From the NCBI GenBank assembly GCA_021372515.1, contig JAJFUG010000169.1:1-17610 (forward strand): DNA of 17,610 bases, given 5' to 3'. Positions 6,041 through 13,443 of this stretch are shown piece by piece. The notes under the pieces were generated by a model. The model was given only the letters and a program-made list of their open reading frames with translations, was not told where the DNA came from and did no database searches. The DNA comes from a bacterium. Its GTDB lineage: Bacteria > Gemmatimonadota > Glassbacteria > GWA2-58-10. The position numbers and the translations under genes were made by a program. Position 1 is the first letter of the stretch. Every line of letters begins with the position of its first letter.

Positions 6041-7387
6041 ATGAACCTGCTGAGATTGTTGACTGTTTCCGTGTTTGTCCTGGCTCTGGCCGCCCCGGTT
6101 GCGGCAGCGGAGGGAAAAGCGGCCCCGCTTTCGGCCGGAGACAAAGCCCTGCTGGACCAGGCCGCGGCCAATGTGGAGAAATACCGCAAGGGCGATATCG
6201 AGATGGTGTTCCGGGACTCTCATGACAACCCGCTGTCCGGGACTGAGGTGGAGGTTGAGCAGACCGGCCACGAGTTCCTGTTTGGCTGCATCATTTTCGA
6301 CCTGGTGCCAGAGGAGGGCCAGCCCTACCGTCCCGAGCTGTTCAAGCAGCGTTTCCGCGAGCTGTTCAATTTCGCCGTGTTCCCGTTCTACTGGAGTGGT
6401 TACGAGCCGCAGCAGGGCATGCCGCGCTGGGAACGGATGCAGGAGACCCTTGAATGGTGCCGCACCAACGGGATCACGGCCAAGGGCCACCCGCTGGTCT
6501 GGTCCTGCGACTACGGGCGTCCCGACTGGCTGGCGCAGTATCCGCCGCAGATGATCGAGCAGTTCCTCCAGGCCCGGGTGCAGAATATCGTGGGTGGGTT
6601 CCGGGACCGGATAAAGATCTGGGACGTGGTCAACGAGCCGGTGAACGTGCGGGTCTGGGGCAACCCGGACCGCCGCGAATGGTTCCCGGAGCCCCTGGAC
6701 AGCGTGGTGGATTACGTGGACAAGGCCTACCGCTGGGCTGCGGCGGCCAACCCGGAGGCGCACCTGATCCTGAACGAGTACTACACCATCACCCAGGACA
6801 GCACCCGGCAAAGGTTTTTCGACCTGGTGAAAATGCTTCAGGCGCGCGGTACGCCGATCCGCGGATTGGGCATCCAGTCGCACGAGCCACGCGAGGAGTG
6901 GTACCCACCGCAGCGGGTGCGAGCTACGTTCGACCGTCTGGCCGAACTGGGCCTGCCCCTGCACGTGACCGAGTTCATCCCGCAGTCCGGCGGCAAGCCG
7001 ATTACCGGCGGCTGGCGCAGCGGCACCTGGGATGAGGCGGCCCAGGCCGATTTCGCCGAGCAGTTCTACCGTCTGGCTTTCGGACACCCGGCCGTGGTCT
7101 CGATCAACTGGTGGGGGCTGTCGGACCGCGATATCTGGCAGCCCGGCGGGGGCCTGGTGGACAGCGAATACAATCCCAAACCGGTCTATGAAAGGTTACG
7201 CAAGCTTATCCACGAGGAGTGGCACACCGCGCTCACGGCTAAAACCGACAGCCGGGGACGGCTGGCGTTCCGGGGATTTTTCGGGAATTACAGGCTGAAA
7301 CTGCACCTGGCGGATGGCCGGGTGGTTGTCCGCGAGGTGCAGGCCCGCCACGACGAGCAGAACCACTGGGAGTTCCGGCTGGATTGA
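6041..7387 (+). CDS. Secreted GH10 endo-1,4-beta-xylanase
   Basis: This 448-residue protein begins with a Sec signal peptide (MNLLRLLTVSVFVLALAAPVAAA, cleavage near residue 23). A short N-terminal beta region (about 50-85, ending in FLFGCIIFD) leads into the (beta/alpha)8 barrel. GH10 signatures are GHPLVW, the acid/base Glu E199 in WDVVNEPVN, the LILNEYY strand, GLGIQSH, the nucleophile E311 in LHVTEFIP, and SINWWGLSD near the barrel end. A C-terminal domain of about 55 residues (TDSRGRLAFRGFFGNYRLKL onward) looks like a small beta-domain common in polysaccharide-degrading enzymes. The retaining reaction cleaves internal beta-1,4-xylosidic bonds outside the cytoplasm. GGAGG lies 5 bases before ATG 6041. 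A CRP-type palindrome and a candidate promoter lie upstream. Other beta-1,4-glycan specificities within GH10 cannot be excluded. Confidence 0.95.
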   Translation: MNLLRLLTVSVFVLALAAPVAAAEGKAAPLSAGDKALLDQAAANVEKYRKGDIEMVFRDSHDNPLSGTEVEVEQTGHEFLFGCIIFDLVPEEGQPYRPELFKQRFRELFNFAVFPFYWSGYEPQQGMPRWERMQETLEWCRTNGITAKGHPLVWSCDYGRPDWLAQYPPQMIEQFLQARVQNIVGGFRDRIKIWDVVNEPVNVRVWGNPDRREWFPEPLDSVVDYVDKAYRWAAAANPEAHLILNEYYTITQDSTRQRFFDLVKMLQARGTPIRGLGIQSHEPREEWYPPQRVRATFDRLAELGLPLHVTEFIPQSGGKPITGGWRSGTWDEAAQADFAEQFYRLAFGHPAVVSINWWGLSDRDIWQPGGGLVDSEYNPKPVYERLRKLIHEEWHTALTAKTDSRGRLAFRGFFGNYRLKLHLADGRVVVREVQARHDEQNHWEFRLD

Positions 7388-7406
7388 ACGGAATGAATAC
7401 ATTGAT

Positions 7407-7486
7407 GTTTAGCGGGGACAACCTAATGAATTCTACGTAGGGGAGGGTTTTAAACCCTCCCCTACATTACAGAATTGCTGCTAAAC
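7407..7486. repeat. Nested palindromic (REP-like) element between convergent genes
   Basis: The core 7437-7465 is a near-perfect palindrome: GTAGGGGAGGGTTT, one T, AAACCCTCCCCTAC (14-bp arms). Around it AATTCT (7429-7434) pairs with AGAATT (7471-7476), and outside that GTTTAGC (7407-7413) pairs with GCTAAAC (7480-7486). The whole can extrude as one long interrupted hairpin. It sits between the xylanase stop and the URO-D-like gene's stop, and could terminate transcription from either side, although no T-tract is attached. It looks like a dispersed repeat, which a genome-wide search would show. Bases 7487-7548 hold only a weaker CCGCCC/GGGCGG inverted pair. Confidence 0.75.
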
Positions 7487-7548
7487 GGCACGTTCGTAAG
7501 CTATGGTTTCCGCCCTCCGTAATGCTCAGCTTCGGGGGCGGTTCACTT

Positions 7549-8700
7549 TCAGCCGATACGGCGGTATTTTTCGATCAGGTCGAGGATGAAACGGAATTTC
7601 TGCGGGCTCAGCTCCTCCGGGAACCCGTGCTCCATTATCACATAACCCCTTTTGCACTTTTTCCCCAGCGCCGCCATCCGGGCGAACATCGCCTCCACCT
7701 CGTCATCCGGCAACAGGTAGTAGTCGCTGCGGGAGAAGCCGCAGAACACCACCCGGTCGCCATAGCCCTCGATCAGCTCCTCCAGGTGCGGGTTCTCGCG
7801 CGGGTCGAAGGGGTTGAGGATATCCACTCCGGCCTCGACCAGCATGGGCAACACCGCCGCGATGTTCCCGTGGCTGTGCATGTGCACGAAAGCGCCGTGG
7901 GCGTGGCACAGATCGAACAGGTGGCGGTACCAGGGCAGGAAATACTCCCGGAATGTCTCGGGCGAGATAAGAAGGCCCTCCGGGGTGCCCAGGTCATCGC
8001 AGACCTCGATCAGGCGCACCCCGCGCGTGAGCATCTGCTCCACGCAGCGCAGGGACCATTCGGCCAGACGGCGGGTGAGAGCGTGCACGAACTCCGGCTC
8101 GTCGAAAAAGGCCAGCATCAGCTTCTGGAAGTCGAGGAAGCTGTTGTGGATGCCGCTGAAAAAGCCCATGATCTTGCCCGCGGGCATGATCCCGGCCGCC
8201 TCGAACGCGGCGCTGTCCGCGGCGATGTCCTGCCAGCGCGCGGGGTTGTCCGGGTCGGGCAGCTCCAGGCGCTCCAGATCAGCCGGTCCCTCCAGCGGCA
8301 TGCTGTGGCCGTAGTGCACGGCATAGGGGTTGAAGCGCAGAAGGCGCGTGCTGCCGCCCTCGTAGCGCAGCAGGAACGTGTCGTCATCGATGCGGCGCTC
8401 CACGTGGCCCACGATCTCGCCCGGCCCCCCGTGCCCGAACGGCAGGCAGCCGCCCTTGCCAGTGCCCAGGCTGCTTAGCTGCATGAACCGTCCGTAGTTG
8501 ACCGCTACGTCACGGCTCGCATCGCTGCGCGGCAGGGGGCTGAAACTGTCCTCCGGCATGGCGTAGAGGTTCCCGTCGAAACAGTCCGCCGGCAGCAGCT
8601 TGCGGCAGGCGCGCGCGTTCCAGTGGCCCATCGGGCAGAACGGGCGCCGTTCCGGACGCTCGCCGGCCAGGGTGGTCAGAAGGTCGCTCAGCTCACTCAT
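7549..8700 (-). CDS. Uroporphyrinogen decarboxylase (URO-D)-like protein
   Basis: This 383-residue cytosolic protein belongs to the URO-D/MtaA/CmuA-like superfamily by its C-terminal half: EVCDDLGTPEGLLISPETFREYFLPWYRHL, then VHMHSHGNIAAVLPMLVEAGVDILNPFDPREN. Relatives include corrinoid methyltransferase subunits and many uncharacterised proteins near carbohydrate genes. In related proteins the motif after the strand is often H-S-C-G; here it is H275-S-H277-G, so the usual cysteine is replaced by histidine. The N-terminal arginine motif of true heme-pathway HemE is not evident, so a tetrapyrrole role is unlikely. AAGGAG lies 11 bases before the ATG. It is the last gene of the - strand run and is separated from the upstream hydrolase gene by 80 bases carrying a 9-bp-arm hairpin. 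Substrate unknown. Confidence 0.8.
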   Translation of the reverse strand: MSELSDLLTTLAGERPERRPFCPMGHWNARACRKLLPADCFDGNLYAMPEDSFSPLPRSDASRDVAVNYGRFMQLSSLGTGKGGCLPFGHGGPGEIVGHVERRIDDDTFLLRYEGGSTRLLRFNPYAVHYGHSMPLEGPADLERLELPDPDNPARWQDIAADSAAFEAAGIMPAGKIMGFFSGIHNSFLDFQKLMLAFFDEPEFVHALTRRLAEWSLRCVEQMLTRGVRLIEVCDDLGTPEGLLISPETFREYFLPWYRHLFDLCHAHGAFVHMHSHGNIAAVLPMLVEAGVDILNPFDPRENPHLEELIEGYGDRVVFCGFSRSDYYLLPDDEVEAMFARMAALGKKCKRGYVIMEHGFPEELSPQKFRFILDLIEKYRRIG

Positions 8701-8723
8701 CTCGTTTCAGTCTCCTTGTGCAA

Positions 8724-8751
8724 CCGGGGCGCAACCTGCGTCGCGCCCCGG
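8724..8751 (-). repeat. Intercistronic hairpin between hydrolase and URO-D-like genes
   Basis: CCGGGGCGC (8724-8732) and GCGCCCCGG (8743-8751) are perfect 9-base arms around a 10-base loop. It lies 29 bases after the hydrolase stop and 23 bases before the URO-D-like start, with no T-tract. It may stabilise the upstream message or attenuate read-through. Confidence 0.6.
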
Positions 8752-8780
8752 CCGGGTCTCTCAGATATCGGCTTCCGGTT

Positions 8781-10844
8781 TCACCATTTCCAGTTCTTGT
8801 CGAAATTGCCCACCAGCAGGGTCGGGGTGCCCCAGGGGCGGTCGGAGCCGCGCTTGTAGACAAAGTAATCGGGAATGAGCTTGAACTCCACAAACCCCAT
8901 CCAGCCGCTGCCGTACTTCCATTCATCGTTGAAGTTGAGCAGCACCAGGCGCTCGGGGTTCAGCGGGTTGGGCGCGACGCACTTGAACGCCACCTCGGCG
9001 CGCGGGTAACTCTTTTTACCCGCAACCACTTTATCGCCCTCGAAATGCACCGGGAACTTGTCGTTGATCCGGGCGATCAGGCTGTTGCTCTTTTCATCCC
9101 CGAACAGCACCAGGTGGCTGTCGCGGATATCCTCGTCCGTGACCGCGGTGTCGGGCTTGAGCATGAAATGAAGGTCGGCGAGCTGGCCCCAGTAGGTCAT
9201 GTTGATCGCCTCTTTCAGCGTGCCGCCGTCGCCTGTGCCGTAAACCAGGATCACCCGGTTGCAGAACGTGTCATAGAGCGGCCCCTCCAAATCTTTGCGC
9301 TTGACCGGCCCGGCGGCGGCTTTCGCCGCAGCGGCGATCTTGTTCCCCTTGACCGAAAGCTTCACCATGCCCTTCTCATCCGGGGTCAGGCGCAGGCTCT
9401 GGCCCTTGAACGCCGCGCTGACCGGCCCGGGCGCGCCCAGCAGCTCGCGGGTGTCCAGCTCCAGGGCGGCCACGTTGGTCAGCTCGTTCAGTGTGACAGT
9501 GGCTTTGGCCGGGTCCCAGGCCGCCTTGACCACGGCGAACGGCCCGTAGACTGCGAACTCGGCCACGGTCAGCCAGCCGTTCTTAGAATCGGCATAGCGG
9601 CAGGTGGTGAAATCGATGCTGCGGAACGGACGCTCGCGCTTCGAGGCCAGCAGCTCGTGCAGGACTTTCCCGTCCTTGTAGGTCGGGTCCCAGGCGTTGT
9701 GGCCCACGTTGTCGTAGCGGGTGAGCGGGGCCTCCACCCCCACCTTGGCCAGGGCGGCGACCATGTGCTCGCTGTGGGCGATCGGAACGGTGGGGTCATC
9801 GTTGCCGTGGAACACGTGGACCTTGAGGCCGCGCGCGTTCAGCACCCAGTTGGAGAGCAGGTCACGCTCGATGGCCTGGGCGATGCACGGGTTCTTGAGG
9901 GCCTCCTCGGGGATGAACGCCTTGTCTCTTTCATGCCAGCGGGTGATAAAATCGGCCACCGCGCAGACCGGGTAGACGCTGGACCAGAGGCCGGGGTGAC
10001 GGAGGGCGAACTCCCAGGTGCCGTTGCCGCCCATGGACAGGCCGGTCAGGCTGGTGCGCTCCGGATCGACCGGGTACTCTTTCTGCACTATCCCGATCAC
10101 CTCCGACACATCCAGTGCGCCGGGGCCGTGATAGGTCATTGTGCCGTGGCCCCAGGGGCAGACCACGATGCCGGGGGCGTCCGGCAGCTCGGGCCAGAGC
10201 GGCATGGAGAAGAAAACCTGCTCATCCGGCTCGCCGGGACGGTTGCCGATCCCGAACAGGCGGCGCAGGTTGTTGCCGTAGTTGGACCAGGCGCCGTGCA
10301 GGCTGACCACCAGCGGCCATTTGGCCCCGGACTCGGCCATGCCCTTGGGCAGGTACAGGGCATAGGGGTAGACCGTACCGTCCAGACTGCTGCGGTAGGT
10401 GCGGAAATAGGTCCCGTACTCGCGCACCAGCACGTACACCGGCCGGGTGAGGACAATATCGTCGCCCACTGTCACCTTGAGCATGCCGTTCAGGCTGTTG
10501 TCCGAGTCATAGGCCTTGTCCAGCTTGATCGGGAAATCGAGCGAGCCACTAACGCCCGGATAGATCAGGCGGCTTTCGCCGGGCCCGGCGGAGGCATTCT
10601 CCAGCACCAGCTCGGCTTTGGCCATGACCGGGGCCGCCTCGGCGGGCAGGTCGATCACCACCCGTCCGTAGAGCGGGCCGCTCTCGCCGGTGCGGAATGT
10701 CGGGAGGTCGAGGGACTTGAAATTGAGCTGCATACCGAACAGGGCTCCCGTGGAGTTCAGGATCAGCAGAAAGGCCGCCACCAGCGGCAGAAATGCGGCG
10801 CCCGTCTTCCGGGCCGTGGGGGAGACTGCAGGCAGGCTGGACAT
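8781..10844 (-). CDS. Large exported alpha/beta serine hydrolase (esterase/prolyl oligopeptidase-like)
   Basis: This 687-residue protein has an N-terminal hydrophobic segment (about 15-37) acting as a signal anchor or signal peptide. A beta-rich N-terminal domain (about 40-145) precedes an alpha/beta hydrolase core. PLVVSLHGAW (177-186) gives the oxyanion-hole strand, GLSMGGNG holds the nucleophile S270, HGNDDPTVP (about D349/D350) the acid, and NVGHNAW the histidine H382. A C-terminal region of about 280 residues includes RVILVYGTGDGG and SHLVLFGDEKSN segments seen in large PHB-depolymerase/esterase-like proteins. Such proteins act as feruloyl or acetyl esterases or peptidases on polymers outside the cytoplasm; the substrate here is open. 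GAGG stands 7 bases before ATG. It follows the VanZ-like gene by 46 bases, so it likely belongs to the cdaA transcription unit, alongside the URO-D-like gene. Confidence 0.85.
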   Translation of the reverse strand: MSSLPAVSPTARKTGAAFLPLVAAFLLILNSTGALFGMQLNFKSLDLPTFRTGESGPLYGRVVIDLPAEAAPVMAKAELVLENASAGPGESRLIYPGVSGSLDFPIKLDKAYDSDNSLNGMLKVTVGDDIVLTRPVYVLVREYGTYFRTYRSSLDGTVYPYALYLPKGMAESGAKWPLVVSLHGAWSNYGNNLRRLFGIGNRPGEPDEQVFFSMPLWPELPDAPGIVVCPWGHGTMTYHGPGALDVSEVIGIVQKEYPVDPERTSLTGLSMGGNGTWEFALRHPGLWSSVYPVCAVADFITRWHERDKAFIPEEALKNPCIAQAIERDLLSNWVLNARGLKVHVFHGNDDPTVPIAHSEHMVAALAKVGVEAPLTRYDNVGHNAWDPTYKDGKVLHELLASKRERPFRSIDFTTCRYADSKNGWLTVAEFAVYGPFAVVKAAWDPAKATVTLNELTNVAALELDTRELLGAPGPVSAAFKGQSLRLTPDEKGMVKLSVKGNKIAAAAKAAAGPVKRKDLEGPLYDTFCNRVILVYGTGDGGTLKEAINMTYWGQLADLHFMLKPDTAVTDEDIRDSHLVLFGDEKSNSLIARINDKFPVHFEGDKVVAGKKSYPRAEVAFKCVAPNPLNPERLVLLNFNDEWKYGSGWMGFVEFKLIPDYFVYKRGSDRPWGTPTLLVGNFDKNWKW

Positions 10845-10890
10845 GGACCATCCTCATGTGATCGGTTAGTGCTGCTGAAGGCGGCAAGGC

Positions 10891-11499
10891 TCACGGCGCC
10901 GCCTGTGAGGTTTCGGTCTGGCGAGGTTCCGGGCGGTGCGCACTCCAGGCCCAGAGGAACAGGAATCCGAGCGCCGCACCCATCAGGTTGAGCGCGATAT
11001 CCTGGAAATCAAAGCGCCGCAACGGGATGAAAAGCTGGCTCGTCTCCTCCAGGATACCGGTCAGAGCGGACAGGGCCACGGCCCGTAGAATATTCTTTCG
11101 ACTGGATGCCCCTGTTGCCGCTCCCGGTTCATACAGGATTGCATAGGCGCGATACCAGAGCAGAGACAGCGCGGCATACTCCGGGAAATGAAAATATTCG
11201 TTCACGCTGCCAGCCAGGCGCAGGATGAACCAGGCGGCCAGGGCGCTCCAGATTGCGAGGGCCGCGCCAAACAGCAGTCGCTCGCGACTCATCCGGGCCC
11301 AGAACACGGCCAACGTAACCGCCCCGGCCAGGGCCGCGCCCCCGGCCACGTATGTCACCACCCGGGCGTAGACCACCCAGGTCAGCGCGGCGGCGGCTTT
11401 CTTGGTCCAGACCGGCAGGTAGCGGGCCGTGACCAGCAGCAGCGCCGTGTAAATCAGCACCGGGGCGAGGGCTCGTACTTTCAGCCAGCCGGAGGACAT
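10891..11499 (-). CDS. VanZ-like membrane protein
   Basis: This 202-residue integral membrane protein has about five to six predicted helices (roughly 10-26, 47-67, 74-94, 105-122, 136-152, 166-184). The VanZ-family core is visible: HFPEYAALSLLWYRA, then GILEETSQLFIPLRRFDFQDIALNLMGAALG, with the conserved E-E-x-x-Q, the R-x-F-D-x-x-D element and the following Asn. VanZ of Enterococcus gives low-level teicoplanin resistance, but most chromosomal members have no known job. AGGA precedes the ATG. The gene follows cdaR by 34 bases and precedes the hydrolase by 46 bases. In c-di-AMP operons glmM often follows cdaR; here VanZ takes that place. An envelope role is reasonable but unproven. Confidence 0.85.
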   Translation of the reverse strand: MSSGWLKVRALAPVLIYTALLLVTARYLPVWTKKAAAALTWVVYARVVTYVAGGAALAGAVTLAVFWARMSRERLLFGAALAIWSALAAWFILRLAGSVNEYFHFPEYAALSLLWYRAYAILYEPGAATGASSRKNILRAVALSALTGILEETSQLFIPLRRFDFQDIALNLMGAALGFLFLWAWSAHRPEPRQTETSQAAP

Positions 11500-11533
11500 A
11501 GGGTCAATCCTGGTTTCGAGCCTGTGAGCGGGA

Positions 11534-12508
11534 TCAGTGTTTTAGCTTCCGGGTGGTGATGTAGGTGTCGATATAGCTCTGGGAGAACCGCTCCAGGGTC
11601 ACATCCGGGAACGAGTCCCGCGGCGTGATGTCCAGCAGAGGTGCCAGGCGCAGGTTCCTGCCCCGCTGCTCCGTGCCGTTGAGCTGGACAAAGGCGCTCA
11701 GGTTGCCGCGCCCCAGGGTCTGCATCTGCGACAGGGGGCCCTGGACCCAGACAGTCAGTGCATGCGGGTTCAGACGTGTCTCGTATTCCCCCCCGCGTGC
11801 CTGAATCATCATATCCGGGAACGAGCGGCTGATCACTTTCTCGCGTATCTCGATCCTGAGCGTGACCCGCTCCGGGATCACGGTGATCAGGGGGTCCGGC
11901 GGGACCAGGTTGAACTCGCGCCGGATCGTGTTGCGGCCGGTCACGCTGTCGTCGATCAGCACCGGCGGGGTGCTGATCTTGTCGGTCTTCTCCACCGCGG
12001 ACTTGGGCCCTCGGATTGTCACCGCGGGCGGGGTGCAGGCCACCTGGAACACCTCATAGCCCTCGGCCGGCTTGCCCAGTATCTCCGGGTTGACCACCAC
12101 TAAAGCGCGGGTGACATTCTGCTCCACGTTCAGTTCGAGCACGCGCGGGGTGATGTCGGTGATCTGCGCCCCGGCGGGCTTGCCGGTGACCATGTCCTCG
12201 CTCAACTGCACCGGGTGCGTGCCCACGGTCATGTGGGGGGCCTCCACCCGCAGGTACATCGATTTCTCGTCGATCGTGCGGATCATGGTCTCGGTGGCCC
12301 GCACGCGCACGGTCACGTTCTTGGCCTCGGTCCCGTCCAGCGCGTTGACCCGCGTGATGATCATGTCCTCGCTTAGGCCGCTGATTTCCACCGGGATGTT
12401 GAAATCGCCGAAACGGTACTCCTTGCCCGTGACCATGGCCCAGAGGAAAGTGGCGATGCCCAGCGAGATCAGTTTCAGCTTGAAGTCCTTAAAGATGTTG
12501 AATCGCAA
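11534..12508 (-). CDS. cdaR: YbbR-domain regulator of the diadenylate cyclase
   Basis: This 324-residue protein has one N-terminal membrane anchor (LKLISLGIATFLWAMVTG, about 11-28) followed by repeated extracytoplasmic YbbR beta-domains. Typical strands are FGDFNIPVEISGL, NVTVRVRATETMI, LELNVEQNVTRALVV, and the P-x-x-VTIRGPKSAVEKTD segment, where a GP-x-S-x-V-x-x-TD signature is common in the family. CdaR/YbbR proteins bind CdaA and tune c-di-AMP synthesis. The start is taken as TTG 12508 (reading RFNIFKDFKLKL) because GGGGGG lies 7 bases upstream and the next in-frame ATG falls inside the membrane helix. The gene is 21 bases after cdaA, so the two are almost surely co-transcribed. Confidence 0.88.
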   Translation of the reverse strand: MRFNIFKDFKLKLISLGIATFLWAMVTGKEYRFGDFNIPVEISGLSEDMIITRVNALDGTEAKNVTVRVRATETMIRTIDEKSMYLRVEAPHMTVGTHPVQLSEDMVTGKPAGAQITDITPRVLELNVEQNVTRALVVVNPEILGKPAEGYEVFQVACTPPAVTIRGPKSAVEKTDKISTPPVLIDDSVTGRNTIRREFNLVPPDPLITVIPERVTLRIEIREKVISRSFPDMMIQARGGEYETRLNPHALTVWVQGPLSQMQTLGRGNLSAFVQLNGTEQRGRNLRLAPLLDITPRDSFPDVTLERFSQSYIDTYITTRKLKH

Positions 12509-12529
12509 CGTCTATCCCCCCATCGGTCC

Positions 12530-13291
12530 TCAGGCCTGAAGGCAGGCGTTCAGGCGGCGCTCCAGCTCGAGCGGCGTATCCAGCGTGACTATGGTCCCAT
12601 CCACTGCCAGCGAGACCGAGCCGCGCTCCTCGCTCACCACGACCACCACGGCGTCGCTCTCCTCGCTCAGGCCGAGGGCGGCGCGGTGACGGGTGCCGTA
12701 TTCCTTGTTCAGGTCGGCGCGCGTGCTGAGCGGCAGTATCACCGCCGCCGCCGTGACCCGTCCGGCCGAGATTATCACCGCCCCGTCGTGGATCGGGCTG
12801 CGGGTGTTGAACACACACACGAGCAGCTCACTGCGGATGTCGGCGTTGAGCCGAACGCCCGTCTCGATCAGGTTGCGCAGCTCGATGTCGCGCTCGATCA
12901 CGATCAGCGCGCCGGTGTTGCTCCGGGCCAGCAAGGCCACGCCTTTCTGGAGCTCACCCAGGTAGCCGGCCGGTTTTTCGTGGATGCGCAGGAAATCCAG
13001 GAACGGGTTGCGGCCGAAAGTGGCCAGCGCCTTGCGGATGTCGGCCTGGAAAATGACGATCACCGCGATCATGATGTAGCCGAAGAAATTCTGCAGCAGC
13101 CAGGTCATGGTCTGGAGCTGGAAGCGGTCGGAGACGAAATACAGCAGGATCAGGAACACGATGCCCGAGGCGATCCGAGCGCTGCGGGTGCCCTTGAGCG
13201 GGTAGAGGATGTAGTAGACGAAGACCGCGACCAGCAGGATGTCGATCAGGGAGGTGAAACTGAAATTGATGTTTTGCCACAGATCGGCCAT
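12530..13291 (-). CDS. cdaA: Diadenylate cyclase CdaA (c-di-AMP synthase)
   Basis: This membrane-bound enzyme makes c-di-AMP from two ATP. The 253-residue form begins at ATG 13291: MADLWQNINF fits the family start, and AGAGGA lies about 8 bases upstream. The open frame to 13393 adds 34 atypical residues and runs into the promoter/terminator region. Three N-terminal helices (about 14-31, 38-54, 64-82) precede a coiled linker and the DAC domain. Catalytic signatures are SPIHDGAVII (D169-G170-A171) and GTRHRAALGLSEESDA (R201-H202-R203). The domain closes with VVVVSEERGSVSLAVDG. c-di-AMP controls potassium and osmolyte transport and cell-wall homeostasis in bacteria that use it. It is the first gene of a run with cdaR and a VanZ-like gene. 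A terminator from the kinase gene upstream, followed by a candidate promoter, makes it a separate transcription start. Confidence 0.95.
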   Translation of the reverse strand: MADLWQNINFSFTSLIDILLVAVFVYYILYPLKGTRSARIASGIVFLILLYFVSDRFQLQTMTWLLQNFFGYIMIAVIVIFQADIRKALATFGRNPFLDFLRIHEKPAGYLGELQKGVALLARSNTGALIVIERDIELRNLIETGVRLNADIRSELLVCVFNTRSPIHDGAVIISAGRVTAAAVILPLSTRADLNKEYGTRHRAALGLSEESDAVVVVVSEERGSVSLAVDGTIVTLDTPLELERRLNACLQA

Positions 13292-13339
13292 CGGCCCGTT
13301 CCTCTGACTGAAGGGCGCAAAATGCTGAATATCCTTAAA

Positions 13340-13369
13340 ATAATAATACGGAGTGCACCGGGCGGACAA
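13340..13369 (-). promoter_or_regulatory. Candidate promoter of the cdaA-cdaR run
   Basis: On the - strand TTGTCC (13369-13364) is followed after 18 bases by TATTAT (13345-13340), and a second TATTAT at 13348-13343 gives a 15-base spacing. It lies immediately after the kinase-gene terminator and about 50 bases before the cdaA start. Confidence 0.4.
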
Positions 13370-13370
13370 C

Positions 13371-13433
13371 AAAAAAATCCAGCCCCGGGTCAAGGATTAT
13401 ACCGGAGAGGGGCCTGACTGTTCCCGCGGCTGG
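13371..13433 (-). terminator. Intrinsic terminator after the kinase-ATPase gene
   Basis: On the - strand CCAGCC-G-CGGG (13433-13423) pairs with CCCG-G-GGCTGG (13389-13379), with one G/G mismatch, across a 33-base loop; one A and then seven T (13377-13371) follow. The long loop is unusual and contains a perfect TATAAT (13401-13396). The kinase stop is only 10 bases upstream. Confidence 0.55.
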
Positions 13434-13443
13434 CCGGAGCGGA

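Noticed and set aside
8718-10991. 757-codon open frame on the + strand opposite the serine hydrolase
   Set aside because: The - strand frame carries an intact catalytic triad and domain order; the + frame is a compositional shadow with no motifs.
13292-13393. 34-codon N-terminal extension of CdaA
   Set aside because: It runs through the T-tract/promoter area and is unlike the family; ATG 13291 has a good ribosome-binding site.
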